Notes under the pieces: model-generated
What the model was told of the DNA's origin: nothing
Database searches by the model: none
What the model saw: the letters and a program-made list of their open reading frames with translations, nothing else
Made by a program: the position numbers and the translations under genes
Assembly: GCA_900660155.1 (NCBI GenBank)
Contig: CABFPE010000352.1
Coordinates: 190,817-254,816, forward strand
Direction of reading: 5' to 3'
Source of the DNA: Hofstenia miamia
Taxonomy: Eukaryota > Xenacoelomorpha > Acoela > Hofsteniidae
Length of the DNA stretch: 64,000 nucleotides
Part shown: positions 33,158-43,690 of the stretch, one piece after another
Numbering within the stretch: the first letter of the stretch is position 1
Layout: every line of letters starts with the position of its first letter

Positions 33158-34125
33158 CCCTAGTAACACGAAGCTGTCTTTTGGACGTCCTTATGTTAAC
33201 ATTTATAGCCGTCCAAAAGACGTCAATATCTGTCCTCATAATGGACACAAAAACAACGTGATTTGCTAATAAAGAAAACGTTATTCATGAATTGCCACAA
33301 ACTTTTTGTATGAAGTTATTTAATTGTGATATCTTTCACAGCATATGACTTTTTTTAACCATGCTTTTGAAATTTACTCACAATTACGCTTCCTACTCAT
33401 TTTGCTCACAAACACCATCATTATTATCTTTTATAAAGAAGTCTCTTATAATAGAAATTTTGACACTTACATACCACTTTTACAAAGGTGCACAATTTTT
33501 TATATATTTGCTTTTTCATTAATTCCACTAGTATGCGTCTATTCACTTTTTATTAATATTTACATTTTAAGGTATTGTTGAAGTCAAAATATATATTTGC
33601 ATAAATCATTCAAATCTGTGTAAAATATTTATGTTTAAAATTAATGCATGTTTATCTTAAAAAATGGAATAATTCATTCAATCATAAATTTTCTATTCAA
33701 TATTATGTGACATTATAAAAAAATGATTAAACTTTGTTTAGAAACGTTAATATTTTTAGGAAAAATAGCAAGGAATAAAAAATTTTTTCAACGATTCCAA
33801 GAGTGAAACTAGATGTGTCAAAAGTAAAGCTATTAAATCCTTCTTTATAAATCATATTAGTGGCATAATTTTAAAGTGAAACTACTAGATGCTCGATTGT
33901 GTTTAAATATTTAGAAGTTCAGTAATAACAAACATAGGTTGTAAGCGTTATTAGATTAAGTTACCTTACTTCATGTGAAAGGGTTTTGGAAAATAGTGAA
34001 TAATACTTTATTTATTCGCAAATTATGCCGTTTTGAGTCCATTATGAGGACAGATATTGACGTCCTTTGGACGGCTATAAATGTTGACTTAAGGACGTCC
34101 AAAGGACAAGTTCGTGTTACTAGGG
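33158..34125. mobile_element. Non-autonomous DNA element with long inverted ends
   Basis: CCCTAGTAACACGAA at 33158 and its reverse complement ending at 34125 start inverted repeats of about 130 bp. Both arms contain the block around TAGCCGTCCAAA and GACGTCAATATCTGTCCTCA, and similarity fades toward AATAAA-rich sequence. The central ~700 bp is AT-rich. A frame at 33345-33581 has no transposase motif. Length and structure fit a MITE-like or foldback element. The target duplication is unclear, so no superfamily is assigned. It is intronic in the large gene. Confidence 0.8.
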
Positions 34126-35045
34126 ACAATGATGTACATTTTCATTTTTTGCATGAACACTTCACTGGGGTTTGTGGTGTAAGTGTTGCAGCTATAGTAT
34201 TTGCTAACATTTCAAACAATCTTAATCAAAAGTAATATCCATAATTCGATTTTTTGGCATTTACAAGTAACAACTTATGCCTATGCACTTTGATTTTCAA
34301 ACATTTTAGTATGATGAAGCTGCCGCCATGCCACTTTTTAAAATTACTCCAGAAGATTAATGTATTAGATTGGCCAAGTTCATCATCTGTTCTAATGAAT
34401 CACAGAGAAAACTTATCTTTAATTCTGGAGATTTTCATAGAAATAGAATGCAAAAATATAGAATCGCGGAATTTGGAAAACTGTTGGTCAGCAGTAAATA
34501 TGTAATGTATTCAAGATTGCATGCAAGCAAAATTATTTTTTAGATGAAAATCAAAACACGTTTTTTCACTCAAAGCATGTTATGGAGGCCGAATTTTATT
34601 TTAGCCAAGACGATATATAAATGCAACATGGATAGGCCGCAGTTGAATTCATTCTGAATCAATGTGTTTTTACAAACAGCGGAGAGTATAAACAGCCAAT
34701 AATATTTCGAAAAGGGCCCATAGCTAAAGGCCCCAAGAAAAGCAATTATTTTCGCGGAGATTGATTTCATCCCGCGTCGCATTAGTATAAGTAATTCTTT
34801 AACAAAATTCACATTATTAACGGGATAACATTAATAAATGTCGTTCCGTCGTTTCTAGATAGATATTGGGCTTGAGACGTTCGTAGAAGCTTTTTTTTAA
34901 TATGCAACTTTATATATTAAACGGACTATTTAAGTTAAATCACTTAAAAATATAAACATTTGCATTATCTTCTAATATTATGAGTTTTAGAAAAATTTTT
35001 AAGATTCTCTCTTGGGGCCGGGCCGCGACCCCACTGTATATAGTT

Positions 35046-35566
35046 CAGAGATGGAAGTGGGGAGGGAAGACCCATGGGACATGGTGGGGCGGGGCATGGG
35101 GCAAGATTCTCCTGAAGTGGGTACCCATGGGGCACAAACAATTTTTAGTTAAGAAAGATTGAAGGAAGAGATTTGCCAATTTTAGTGATTGTAAAGTATT
35201 TTTTTGATTTCTTTGCTTAAAAAAAATTTGATTTACTTGGAAATTTAGTCAAATTTTGAAAAATTAATTACCATGCATATTTAGTAGTAGTGAATTTTTG
35301 ATTCTATTCAATGATATCAGCAAGTTTTGGGCTCGTTGTATATCCACTACTCTGTTCAAACTCGGCTGGGCTCGGCTCGTTAGAAGCTCGCCTCATTGAC
35401 AAGTCTGGAACAAATATAGGGCAATAAAATATCGTATGTAGTTTTGGAGGGAATTTAAAACGTGTGGCAATGTGGGCAGATGTTAACACGTGGAAATGCG
35501 GCAGGGCACAAATTCTGTGGGGTGGGGCAAGACAGCTCACAAAATTCCGCCCCACTTCCATCTCTG
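35046..35566. mobile_element. Non-autonomous hAT-type element with 8-bp TSD (intronic)
   Basis: 521 bp with inverted ends CAGAGATGGAAGTGGGG(A/C)GG (35046 on, and the reverse complement ending at 35566). The flanks are ATATAGTT (35038-35045) and ATATAGAT (35567-35574), an 8-bp target duplication with one mismatch, as hAT transposases make. Inside both ends GC-rich words recur (GGGGCGGGGCATGGGGC on the left; GGCTGGGCTCGGCTCG and GGGGTGGGGCAAG on the right). No transposase. It lies in the intron between exons 5 and 6 of the large gene. Confidence 0.8.
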
Positions 35567-35957
35567 ATATAGATATATTCTTATAAAAGTCAATCATTTA
35601 AGGAATATTGAGATTTGAATTTTTTTGCATACTAGCGTCTTCATTAGGTATTTTCACAAAGCTTGAAAATGCTGTCTACTTGAAATTTTAATGGTTCTTA
35701 ATCTAATAAATTTGTTGTAAATTACTTTAAGCCTAGTAATTTTCATTTATTTTTCATATTTTGAAGACGATCATGCAAATAGAAAATATTACATTTCAAG
35801 TATAAACTTCCTTCCCACGGTTTACATATAAAAAAACATCGTTATTTGTCTAGAATAGCCGTTATCATAATACGCGAAGCCCAGGAAAACACTTGGAAAA
35901 ACTTGCGATTGACTACAATATATATGCGCTGAAAACTAATGAAATCAAAAGCCTCAC

Positions 35958-36179
35958 CATTGACTTGATATCAGTCCATTCCTTTTTGCTAGAGTGGTAC
36001 TGGACAATAACATTCGAAGAGGTAAATAAAATTGTAGATTTCTTCATTATGTTGTAATCACGATTACGAATGTTCCAATGGTATTTGTTTGCGTGTTCGA
36101 AAAACTCAGTGTATGCAGAGTTACTGTGATATCCCATGTGAGCAAGCTTAAGTTGTCCAACTGCTAAGTTAAGGGCAGT
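35958..36179 (-). CDS. Large gene, exon 5
   Basis: 74 codons; acceptor ATGACTATTTAG, donor ATG|GTGAGG, phase 0 at both ends. The peptide is TALNLAVGQLKLAHMGYHSN, then AYTEFFEHANKYHWNIRNRD and FTSSNVIVQYHSSKKEW. The next supported exon is 3.1 kb downstream and a further exon may be hidden in between. Confidence 0.85.
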
Positions 36180-36259
36180 CTAAATAGTCATTCAGGTCAA
36201 TAAATTCAGTATTACAATAGCTTAGGCATTCATCTGCCTCACATAACTAGTAAACATAC

Positions 36260-36529
36260 CTGAAGATTAATTTTTTCTTGATCAAGAGCCGTTTCACAAG
36301 TACTAAGTAGATCCAAAATGAAATATGGAAAAGAGAGTATCAAAAGTCTTTGCAAGAAAACAGAGTGGCACAAAAATTGAGTCAAAAACTCACTATAAGC
36401 GGGACAGACATCTAAATCATTCTGTGAAAAGCAATACGAAGAGGTTCCACGAATTGATTCCTTGATAAATGAGTTTAAGTTTTCACAAGGATCAATATCT
36501 GCGCTTAGAAAGGCATCAAATACAAGCTC
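36260..36529 (-). CDS. Large gene, exon 4
   Basis: 90 codons between acceptor ATGATTTTAG and consensus donor CAG|GTATGT, phase 0 at both ends. It encodes ELVFDAFLSADIDPCENLNS, then DVCPAYSEFLTQFLCHSVFL and LDLLSTCETALDQEKINLQ, all apparently helical. The intron separating it from exon 3 is only 70 bp. Confidence 0.85.
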
Positions 36530-36599
36530 CTAAAATCATTTTATCAAAAAGATAATTACAATTGATGGTAAAGGCCTCTCTACAACTAATTAAAACTAC

Positions 36600-37013
36600 C
36601 TTCCAGATTGGGCTCTCCAAAAGGCGTAGAATGCAATCTCCTATCTCAAGAAATTGTTCCTTCGGAATTCTTTGGTATTCAATGAGCCGCCGTTCAAGTA
36701 AGTCTGTAAAAACCCTATGCATATTGTAATGACGCAGAAGATCGCCAAAGAAGGCCTTCCAAAACTTTTCATAGCTAAATTTACGGATACAGCAATTTAC
36801 AAGAAACATGGCAACTTCTAGATGTCTTGTATGTCTTTGATTCAAGCGCACAAAATTAAATATACTTTTTAAGCGCTCCCTTTCTTTAAGTAGGATTGAA
36901 GACGCAGAGTTAGTGACCAGCACTGACGAAGCCTCTGTAGATGTTGTAGCTATTGATGAATAGCTATCAATTGAAGCTTTGCTGCAACGCCTCAAATCAG
37001 TTGTTGAATAGCT
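36600..37013 (-). CDS. Large gene, exon 3
   Basis: The acceptor GGATTTAG gives a phase-0 start (SYSTTDLRRCSKASIDSYSS). 138 codons, donor AAG|GTAGTT, phase 0. After a Ser/Thr-rich lead it becomes helical and well ordered: LKSIFNFVRLNQRHTRHLEV, then FLVNCCIRKFSYEKFWKAFF, then VFTDLLERRLIEYQRIPKEQ and CILRLLESPIWK. Coding character is strong. The acceptor lies about 130 bp below the small hAT element at 37146-37612. Confidence 0.8.
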
Positions 37014-37145
37014 CTAAATCCAAAATTTATCTACATTTAATTGAAATAAGTCAATTCAAATTTTTAGGATGGATTGTTGCAAGGTGGCCCCAATTAGTTG
37101 CAAATAAACGGTGACATGTTTATGTACATTTTTTCCAATCCTAAA

Positions 37146-37612
37146 CAAAGGTGGAAATGGGTGGATATTTTTTGACCCCACCCAACCCGCAGCCCACTTC
37201 AACATTGATGGGTAGACCCAACCCAACCCAACCCAACCCAACTCGAAATTCAAGCATCTTGACCCAATCCACGTTCCGACCTGTATTTTTGGTGGTCTCC
37301 AAAACTATAAGAAGCAACACCTGCAATGCTTACGCTAGCATATTAGCAAATAGTAAATAATAAAAAAAACGATTTAAAACCATGTTTACAATGATTTTCT
37401 TAGAACAACTAGATGTTCCACACTTTCAGGAGAGAGAATTCCTCGATTGTCCGTGACAATGTCTCCAATCCAATCTGCAAACAACCCATGTCCTATGTGT
37501 AGGTCAACCCAACCCACACTTGAAAAAAATTGACCCAGCCCAACCCACGACCTGCGCGGGTTGGATCAACCTGCAAACCCGAGCGAGTCGACCCAACCCG
37601 TTTCCAGCTTTG
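37146..37612. mobile_element. Non-autonomous hAT-type element with perfect 8-bp TSD (intronic)
   Basis: 467 bp with ends CAAAGGTGGAAATGGG and the reverse complement of CAAAGCTGGAAACGGG, flanked on both sides by ATCCTAAA (37138-37145 and 37613-37620), a perfect 8-bp duplication. Next to both ends the word ACCCA or CCAACCC repeats in tandem (37205-37240; 37500-37600). No transposase frame. It lies about 130 bp upstream of exon 3 of the large gene, in its intron. Confidence 0.9.
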
Positions 37613-37620
37613 ATCCTAAA

Positions 37621-38640
37621 TAGATTTTCTTTCCCAAAACGAGTTTTGTTATGATAATTAAGAATTTAAATACTTGCTTAATGTTTTTAAATGCAAATTG
37701 TGCTACGGAGGAGAAGTGATATGGAACTAAAAACTGAAATAACTCACTACAGTAATTCAAGCATCCAGCTATATAATTAATGATAAACTTCATCAACTCT
37801 TAAATGCATGGCATGGGATTATCTGAACTGGACCATGAGAAATTTTTTTAATATAATCACAGTTCAGCACCAAATTTTCCATAACTTTGAATAGAAATAG
37901 TTGATACAAGGGATGTTCCTTATGTTATTTTATGTCCATCTGCATTAGATGGAAAAACCAAACTGTTGGTTACATGCTAACAAGATGTTTGTAGAAATAC
38001 TATACATGTGAAATGTAATAAATGAAAAAAAATTTTATTATTTAACAATAAACATCAAAATTATGAGAATCGGGTTTATTAGGCACATTATGCAATAATA
38101 TGATTTTATATAAATTCTTTTATAGTTTTAAACTGGTATCATTTTTCCCAAATGGATGGTCACTTTATCTCACTAACTTCTATGTTGATAATTTGATAAA
38201 GTGAAGAAAAAAATTAGTGCTCTAAGTTTCATTTATCTTGTTTCTAAAGAGTTAAACTCAAATTTGGTACCCGCAATAATATTAGGCAATCCTCTTTGCA
38301 AATGCAACAATACTGATATGCCGCTACGTAAACTTAATTTAAGTATTAATACTTACAATTGATTGCTCAAATTCCACGAGCATTACACCAAAGTAACAAA
38401 CCGCTTTGTCACATTTTGAAATATTTTATCCAAGAATGCTAAGAAATAATGAAGGCTTTTGATATGGGCACATCTATGGGTATGTGTGCGCACTCATGTA
38501 ACGATGAAGTTTTGTACTAGGAAGTTTTCCTGTGCCTGAAGTATGTAAAAATATTAAATTTTTTCAATTAAATTAGATTTTCTAATGCTTAATCTAAAAT
38601 TCAGATAATGAGGCTCTCTAGTGCCCATGAGAACAACAAT
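37621..38640. other. Intronic AT-rich DNA
   Basis: No feature recognised; overlapping short frames have no coding character. Confidence 0.5.
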
Positions 38641-38890
38641 TGCCTTAAAATACATTGATTTCTGAAAAGAAACTGTCTGAGCCTAGTCGCACCGTGCCCA
38701 AAGTTATAGGTCATCGAACCATGAACGCTGGGACTTCTGATTTCGTACAAAGGGATGGACGGGTTCGCAACCTAGCCTCAATTAAGGATGAAAATGTATC
38801 AGGAGATGATTTTCTATCTTGCTTTATTTTCAGATTTTAAATATCTTCATTAGTTAGCGAGTTCAAAGTTTTAAAATTTTTAGGGAAGCT

Positions 38891-39320
38891 ATGACAGATT
38901 TTGCGAAATTTCTATTAGAATTTGTGTTAAGCTTTTCTAATATTATTGGCGATAAGTTAATTTACAATATGTATCTGAATAACGATCTGCAGAGGTTGAT
39001 CAATCGTTCTTATCGTATAATCTATGGTAATAAAGATGGAGCGTTTCAGATTGGTATGCGTCGAACAGTCCTTGCTATGAAGCTGCTTAATAAGGCCATA
39101 CAAGTTGGTCACCCCCTTGACTCCCTTATTCCTAGAAGGCACTATTACTCTGGCAAGTTCGTTACACTAAAATGTCACAGTGATCTAAGATTCAACCAAT
39201 TTCTTCCATTCTGTATACGCTATTCCAACCTCACTGATTGTTTTTGTTAATTGTTAATCATTTATTGTTGTATTCCTAAAATAAACGTTACTACTACTAC
39301 TACTGCTACTACTACAATAG
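38891..39320 (+). pseudogene. LINE 3' end with (ACT)n tail, antisense in the intron
   Basis: A frame on the plus strand encodes the C-terminal end of a non-LTR reverse transcriptase: LQRLINRSYRIIYGNKDGAF, then RRTVLAMKLLNKAIQVGHPL, LIPRRHYYSGKFVTLKCHSD and FNQFLPFCIRYSNLTDCFC, then a stop at 39250, a CCTAAAATAAACG signal and ACTACTACT repeats to about 39315. The 3' microsatellite tail is characteristic of several LINE clades. It is 5'-truncated; the serine/basic frame just upstream (38655-38840) is of unknown origin. Confidence 0.8.
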
Positions 39321-39463
39321 GATTATTTTGATTAGAGATTACTAGTGGCAGAATTTTCCCAGGTCGACCAGCTGGCAACAGCAATTAAATGATATTTAAC
39401 CTTATTTAAAAATCATTTTAAGGCAACTTGCATATAAATTTTATTTCTCAGTATATATATATA

Positions 39464-39626
39464 NNNNNNNNNNNNNNNNNNNNNNNNNNNNNNNNNNNNN
39501 NNNNNNNNNNNNNNNNNNNNNNNNNNNNNNNNNNNNNNNNNNNNNNNNNNNNNNNNNNNNNNNNNNNNNNNNNNNNNNNNNNNNNNNNNNNNNNNNNNNN
39601 NNNNNNNNNNNNNNNNNNNNNNNNNN
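39464..39626. other. Assembly gap inside a (TA)n run
   Basis: 162-163 N characters flanked by TATATA on both sides, so the true microsatellite length and any sequence within are unknown. The gap is in the intron between exons 2 and 3 of the large gene, 45 bp below the exon 2 donor. Confidence 0.98.
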
Positions 39627-39662
<36 letters not shown>

Positions 39663-39670
39663 AGCTAAAC

Positions 39671-40009
39671 CTGATTGCTCATTAAGTTGGGATAATGATG
39701 TCCTTTAAGGCTACTTAATAAGTTCCCCCCACCAATCTTGAAGCTTTCCTTGAATGCATAAGCCTCTGTTATTACAGAATTCAGTTCTTCAAAATCTTCT
39801 TTATCATCTTTAACAACTCGTCTGCCAGACTTTTCCTTTTCTGAAAAATATGACTTTTTGCGAACGGTATTATGATAGTTCAAAGAAGTATTAAGGTCCA
39901 CTGGACAAGCCGCATCATCTTCCGCATATTTTTCATTCAGATTATTTATCACCTGAATGAGTACATCTTCTCTGCAGTCATTCCCCAATATATTATGAAT
40001 ATCAACTGG
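39671..40009 (-). CDS. Large gene, exon 2
   Basis: The acceptor CTTGCATAG opens PVDIHNILGNDCREDVLIQV in phase 0. The exon runs 113 codons to HYPNLMSNQ and ends CAG|GTTTAG in phase 0. It is charged and likely mostly disordered (RKKSYFSEKEKSGRRVVKDD), with a helical beginning. The donor lies only about 10 bp from the (TA)n run that flanks the assembly gap, so the following intron is not completely known. Confidence 0.65.
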
Positions 40010-40137
40010 CTATGCAAGATTATAGAACATCAAAGAAATTTATAATTTATGAAAATATTAATTGAAAAGTGTTACAATAATTTGAAAAATTTAAGAATTT
40101 TGTCATTGTAACTGTAATGCTATAATCTTATAATGAC

Positions 40138-40389
40138 CTCAATTAGCCAGGGCATTTGAAGCAATTGATCCATTGTAGGATTAGTCTTACTTAGATTTGT
40201 GACAGCACAATCAAAAGAACTTTGTTTAAAACTTCGCTTTGGAATTAGTATCTTTAACGACATCTTCCTGAGAACATCATCAATTCGATTTCGGACAGTT
40301 GATTTTTTGCTTCTTGTTGTAGCTGTTGATGCCAAACTAGCAGAAGATGCTGTGTGAACAATCGATTTTGGCTTTGCATGTGTAGTCAT
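40138..40389 (-). CDS. Large gene, first coding exon
   Basis: ATG at 40389 with an in-frame TGA three codons upstream, 84 codons. The peptide is basic and Ser/Thr/Ala-rich (VHTASSASLASTATTRSKK), then VRNRIDDVLRKMSLKILIPK, then TMDQLLQMPWLIE. The donor is GAG|GTCATT, weak after the first two bases but giving a phase-0 junction with the next exon. The start could instead be an internal exon, as the sequence before it ends in AAAG, but the upstream stop favours a start. Confidence 0.6.
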
Positions 40390-41320
40390 CTTTAATCAAT
40401 GCGCATTTCCCACGATTATACACTACTAACTATCAATAGTTTATAATTTATTATCTATTTAAGATTACCTAGCAATGTAGTAATAATCATTCATGAATCC
40501 TCACACATACATATTGGCCCTCAATTGTTTACAATAGAATTTTAACATTGACTGCTTTGTCGCTATTAAATTTTCAGATAACTGGACACAAATTACTTCT
40601 TGAAATTCGTCTAAAGTCTATTTGTTAAAACAAATAAAGTATACAGAGAATTAAGTTTTCAAATTATTACGATTTATGTTAAACTTCTAAATATGTTGTA
40701 AGCACCGGTTCTCATATATGTACTTTTGATAAAATACTGTAAACACGCCACTGAGTTTCTCATAAATTTACGTCAAACAATATATACCTGAAACTACTGG
40801 TAAACCCGCATTTTCCCAGAATTTTACTTCAGGTCAAAGCAAGCTTAAATTGTAAAGGCATTACTATTCGTAGTCTAAGCAACAACACCTGTGAAATTTA
40901 GCTATAAAAAAACATGAAAAAATAGAATTACATTTGAGGAAATGAATTATTTTTATTTGATAGAATTTACATTTCTAAAACAATACATTTAGCCAAATAG
41001 CTTTTGAGCTTATATGCCTTGCACAATAATATTCCCCAAAACCTTTATTTTGCAGATGGATTTTACATGTTTTGCATTTCTAACAGTCTTTCTGATTTTT
41101 GTAACACGTATTTTATATTAAAAAGACTTTGAAATTCCACAATTTTGAAGTTTTTTTACTTGTGTACAATACTCAGCATAACTTACATTGATTAACTGTA
41201 AAATCTGTTAGTTTTCATTTGCATATATAGCTTGGGTTAAAAAAGTGGCCGCGATGAAATCAATATTTTTCAAATATTTGCCAAATATAACACTAACAAA
41301 AATGATATGAGGTGAAAGCC
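40390..41320. other. Upstream region of the large gene
   Basis: AT-rich; no TATA box or initiator could be told from background. Nothing else recognised. Confidence 0.4.
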
Positions 41321-41329
41321 TATACTTTC

Positions 41330-41580
41330 ATTTTCTGAAAGCTTAAAAAAAGTTACTTCAAATGGTTCTCTTTGCTCGCAAAACATGCACCAAGACGTCT
41401 AGGAATCGTGTTAATAAAATTGACTGCAAAAATTGGATATTTTTTCACGCAAAAAATCTGTTGTAAATTTTGATGTATGAGGAGTTGTTCCATCTTTTTC
41501 CATTATCCAACCATCGTGATATAAACAGACCTCTTTTGGCGCAGTATTTTCTGCTTTCACTGCTCCCACCCAAAAATTTC
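41330..41580 (-). pseudogene. Tc1/mariner transposase relic
   Basis: On the minus strand the frame around 41500-41420 reads MEKDGTTPHTSKFTTDFLRE, matching the second catalytic motif QQDGATPHTS of mariner-type transposases. Further on come FINTIPRRLGACFASKEN, resembling the C-terminal end. The middle with the third catalytic residue is deleted. Only this fragment remains. Confidence 0.6.
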
Positions 41581-41991
41581 TACTCCAAAAACTACTTGTG
41601 ATGTATTATTATTACTCCATGTATTTTCAATTAAAATTTTCATAGTACACACCACAACTGCCAAATATTTTGAATCTTTACTGCCTAGAAGATGCAGAAT
41701 TATTTTTGAAATGACATCCTACTTTTACTACCAATGATAATTTGAAACAGACTGTATCTAAATGTTTATGTAGGAAATTGAAAGATAATATTTAATACTT
41801 CAAAATATGGACAAGGAATCTAGCGCTTATATTGCTTACAATATATATTTTTTATAATAGCATTTATCAGTTGAGCAACATCAATTTTGAAAAAATGCAC
41901 ACTCAAATTAATGTTTTCAAAAGCTAATATAAAATGCTTTGTGGAAAAAAATTGAACGCAAATAGATTTTTCCTTTTTCCTCGAGGAAAAA

Positions 41992-42345
41992 ATAATTTTA
42001 AAAAAAGTACTCTCAAATTAGTGTTTTCAAATTTTAATACAAATTGCTTTGTGTAAAAAAAATTGAAAGCAAATAGAAAAATTCTAAAAACAGATTCGGA
42101 TAGACAATGAAAAGGTCTTTAAAAATTTTAGTATGATTTTTTGAGTTTTGCTTTTTTCTTCGAGCAAACATCAATTTTAAAAAAAGTACTCTCAAATTAG
42201 TGTTTTCAAATTTTAATACAAATTGCTTTGTGTAAAAAAATTGAAAACACATAGAAAAATTCTAAAAACAGATTCAGATAGACATTAAAAAGATCTTTAA
42301 AAAATTTAGTATGACTTTTTGAGTTTTGCATTTTTAACTGCATAA
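41992..42345 (+). repeat. Tandem duplication, ~180-bp unit
   Basis: AATTTTAAAAAAAGTACTCT with the following AAATTAGTGTTTTCAAATTT and ATTCTAAAAACAGATTC occurs at about 41993 and again at about 42173. A third, more diverged partial unit lies upstream (about 41890, CACTCAAATTAATGTTTTC). No frame is conserved. Confidence 0.8.
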
Positions 42346-42734
42346 ATTAGAAATTTGTTGTTTTTGCCTTTAGAAAGTTGATATATTCAGGGAGACATCT
42401 AGCGAAAAAATTATGAATTTTGACCAGAATTTCTGTGATTCAATTTCTCCATATGAGAAATAACTAGACGTGACAGGAAAAAAAACAAGAAAGGAAAGAG
42501 ATAACTCAAAGTTAAAGCACAAAGCAAGAAAAATATGCAAAAAACGGTGACAGAGAGACGTGCAACTAGTACACGCCAAACGCCAGGTAAGTATTAGCCA
42601 TGCCAACTGAATGGACAGCAGAAAATGGATATAATTTTGTCTCAATTGTTTGCTTCAATTTCATTGGTCCCACGTAAATACCATTAAATACTGTTCAACA
42701 TAATGATTCAAATCTTAACGGACATTTATTTTTA

Positions 42735-42805
42735 TTTTACGGGCCCAAAACGGCCTCCGGGCACACGGGCATGCGTACGGGCGACGGGCACGGGCCACAC
42801 CCTAG
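42735..42805. repeat. GC-rich ACGGGC-repeat island
   Basis: ACGGGC or ACGGGCA recurs about six times in 60 bp (ACGGGCCC, ACACGGGCATGC, GTACGGGCGACGGGCACGGG), then CCACACCCTAG. This is probably one terminus of a hAT-like element; the partner end is not found. Confidence 0.6.
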
Positions 42806-43690
42806 TATATCAGAGACCGCTGATCTGCAATAATACCCTGATATTTTATAATCTGAAAGAACATCGTTTTCGAAAGTTACTCAATTTGATGCCTATTTAT
42901 CACTTAGTCTTCAAATGAAGGATGTAGAAAATAAGGTTCCACCAGAATTTTTTCAGGCTGCAATTGATCACAATATAGTTTCGTGGTGTCAAATAATGAA
43001 ACATACAATTTTAGGAAAGAGCAGATTATTGTCAAAGAAAATTCAATTCTGGAGGTATTATTTGATTGGGAAATCAACGGTATATTGAACATAATGATTT
43101 ATTAACCGTTGAAAATCATTGTGGGCTTACTAGGCCTACCATTCAAGTGTTTTCAATTGTAATAGGGCTTACGAAGTTTTTCAGAATTCAAAAAATCCTA
43201 CTGTTTTTACTGAATCTCAGAATATGCGAAACATACTTATATGTTTATTCATTGATACATTCCCAGGCGACCTACAGCTCAACTGCAAATGTTCGAACAA
43301 GTTATTTTCGATGCCTTCAAATATTTTCTGACTGGTTTTTCGTAAGTTAAAAAATTTTTATTTTGAATTTTGTAATAGTGATAAATGTGCTTTGCGATAG
43401 CTGAAGAAATATTACAAGTTGTTTTATATTATACAATTATAGTTTTAGGGTGCAATTTTATCATGGCCACATTAATAGAGTATGAATTCCTAACTATATT
43501 AAATATCAATGATATTGCAAAATGTAACTCTAATTTTGCCATGCTTTACTTTTAGCTGAAAGGCTTTAATATAAAAGTGGCTTTGCCAGTAATAGAAACT
43601 AAAAAATGCATAAAACCTCCCCACCTTACAAAATTCTTGGAAGAAACTGCACTATCAAAAATGTGAGCAATTGCATGAAAACACAAGTAA
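42806..43690. other. Non-coding AT-rich spacer
   Basis: Short frames on both strands without recognised similarity; nothing called. Confidence 0.4.

Larger units (their letters stand above)
23782..40389 (-). other. Large unrecognised host gene, about fifteen exons
   Basis: I infer one gene from a chain of minus-strand exons with good splice sites and compatible phases, listed singly below. The start codon is probably at 40389, where an in-frame TGA lies upstream. The total is about 1,300 codons. The N-terminal ~250 residues are basic, Ser/Thr-rich and probably disordered. Exons at 37.0-29.4 kb encode a long, mainly helical region, and exons from 28.2 kb encode a beta-rich region followed by a C-terminal part. 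There is no signal peptide or clear membrane segment. At least one exon may be missing between 35.9 and 32.8 kb. The helical middle recalls tethering or priming factors of the MUN/exocyst type in general character only. I saw no diagnostic motif and assign no function. Confidence 0.7.

Noticed and set aside
33345..33581. Hydrophobic 78-codon frame inside the long-inverted-repeat element
   Set aside because: AT-rich DNA readily encodes Phe/Ile/Tyr-rich frames; there is no transposase motif and no start context.
34254..34505. Plus-strand 83-codon frame near exon 6 of the large gene
   Set aside because: No splice context on the plus strand and no similarity; it lies in an intron of the minus-strand gene.
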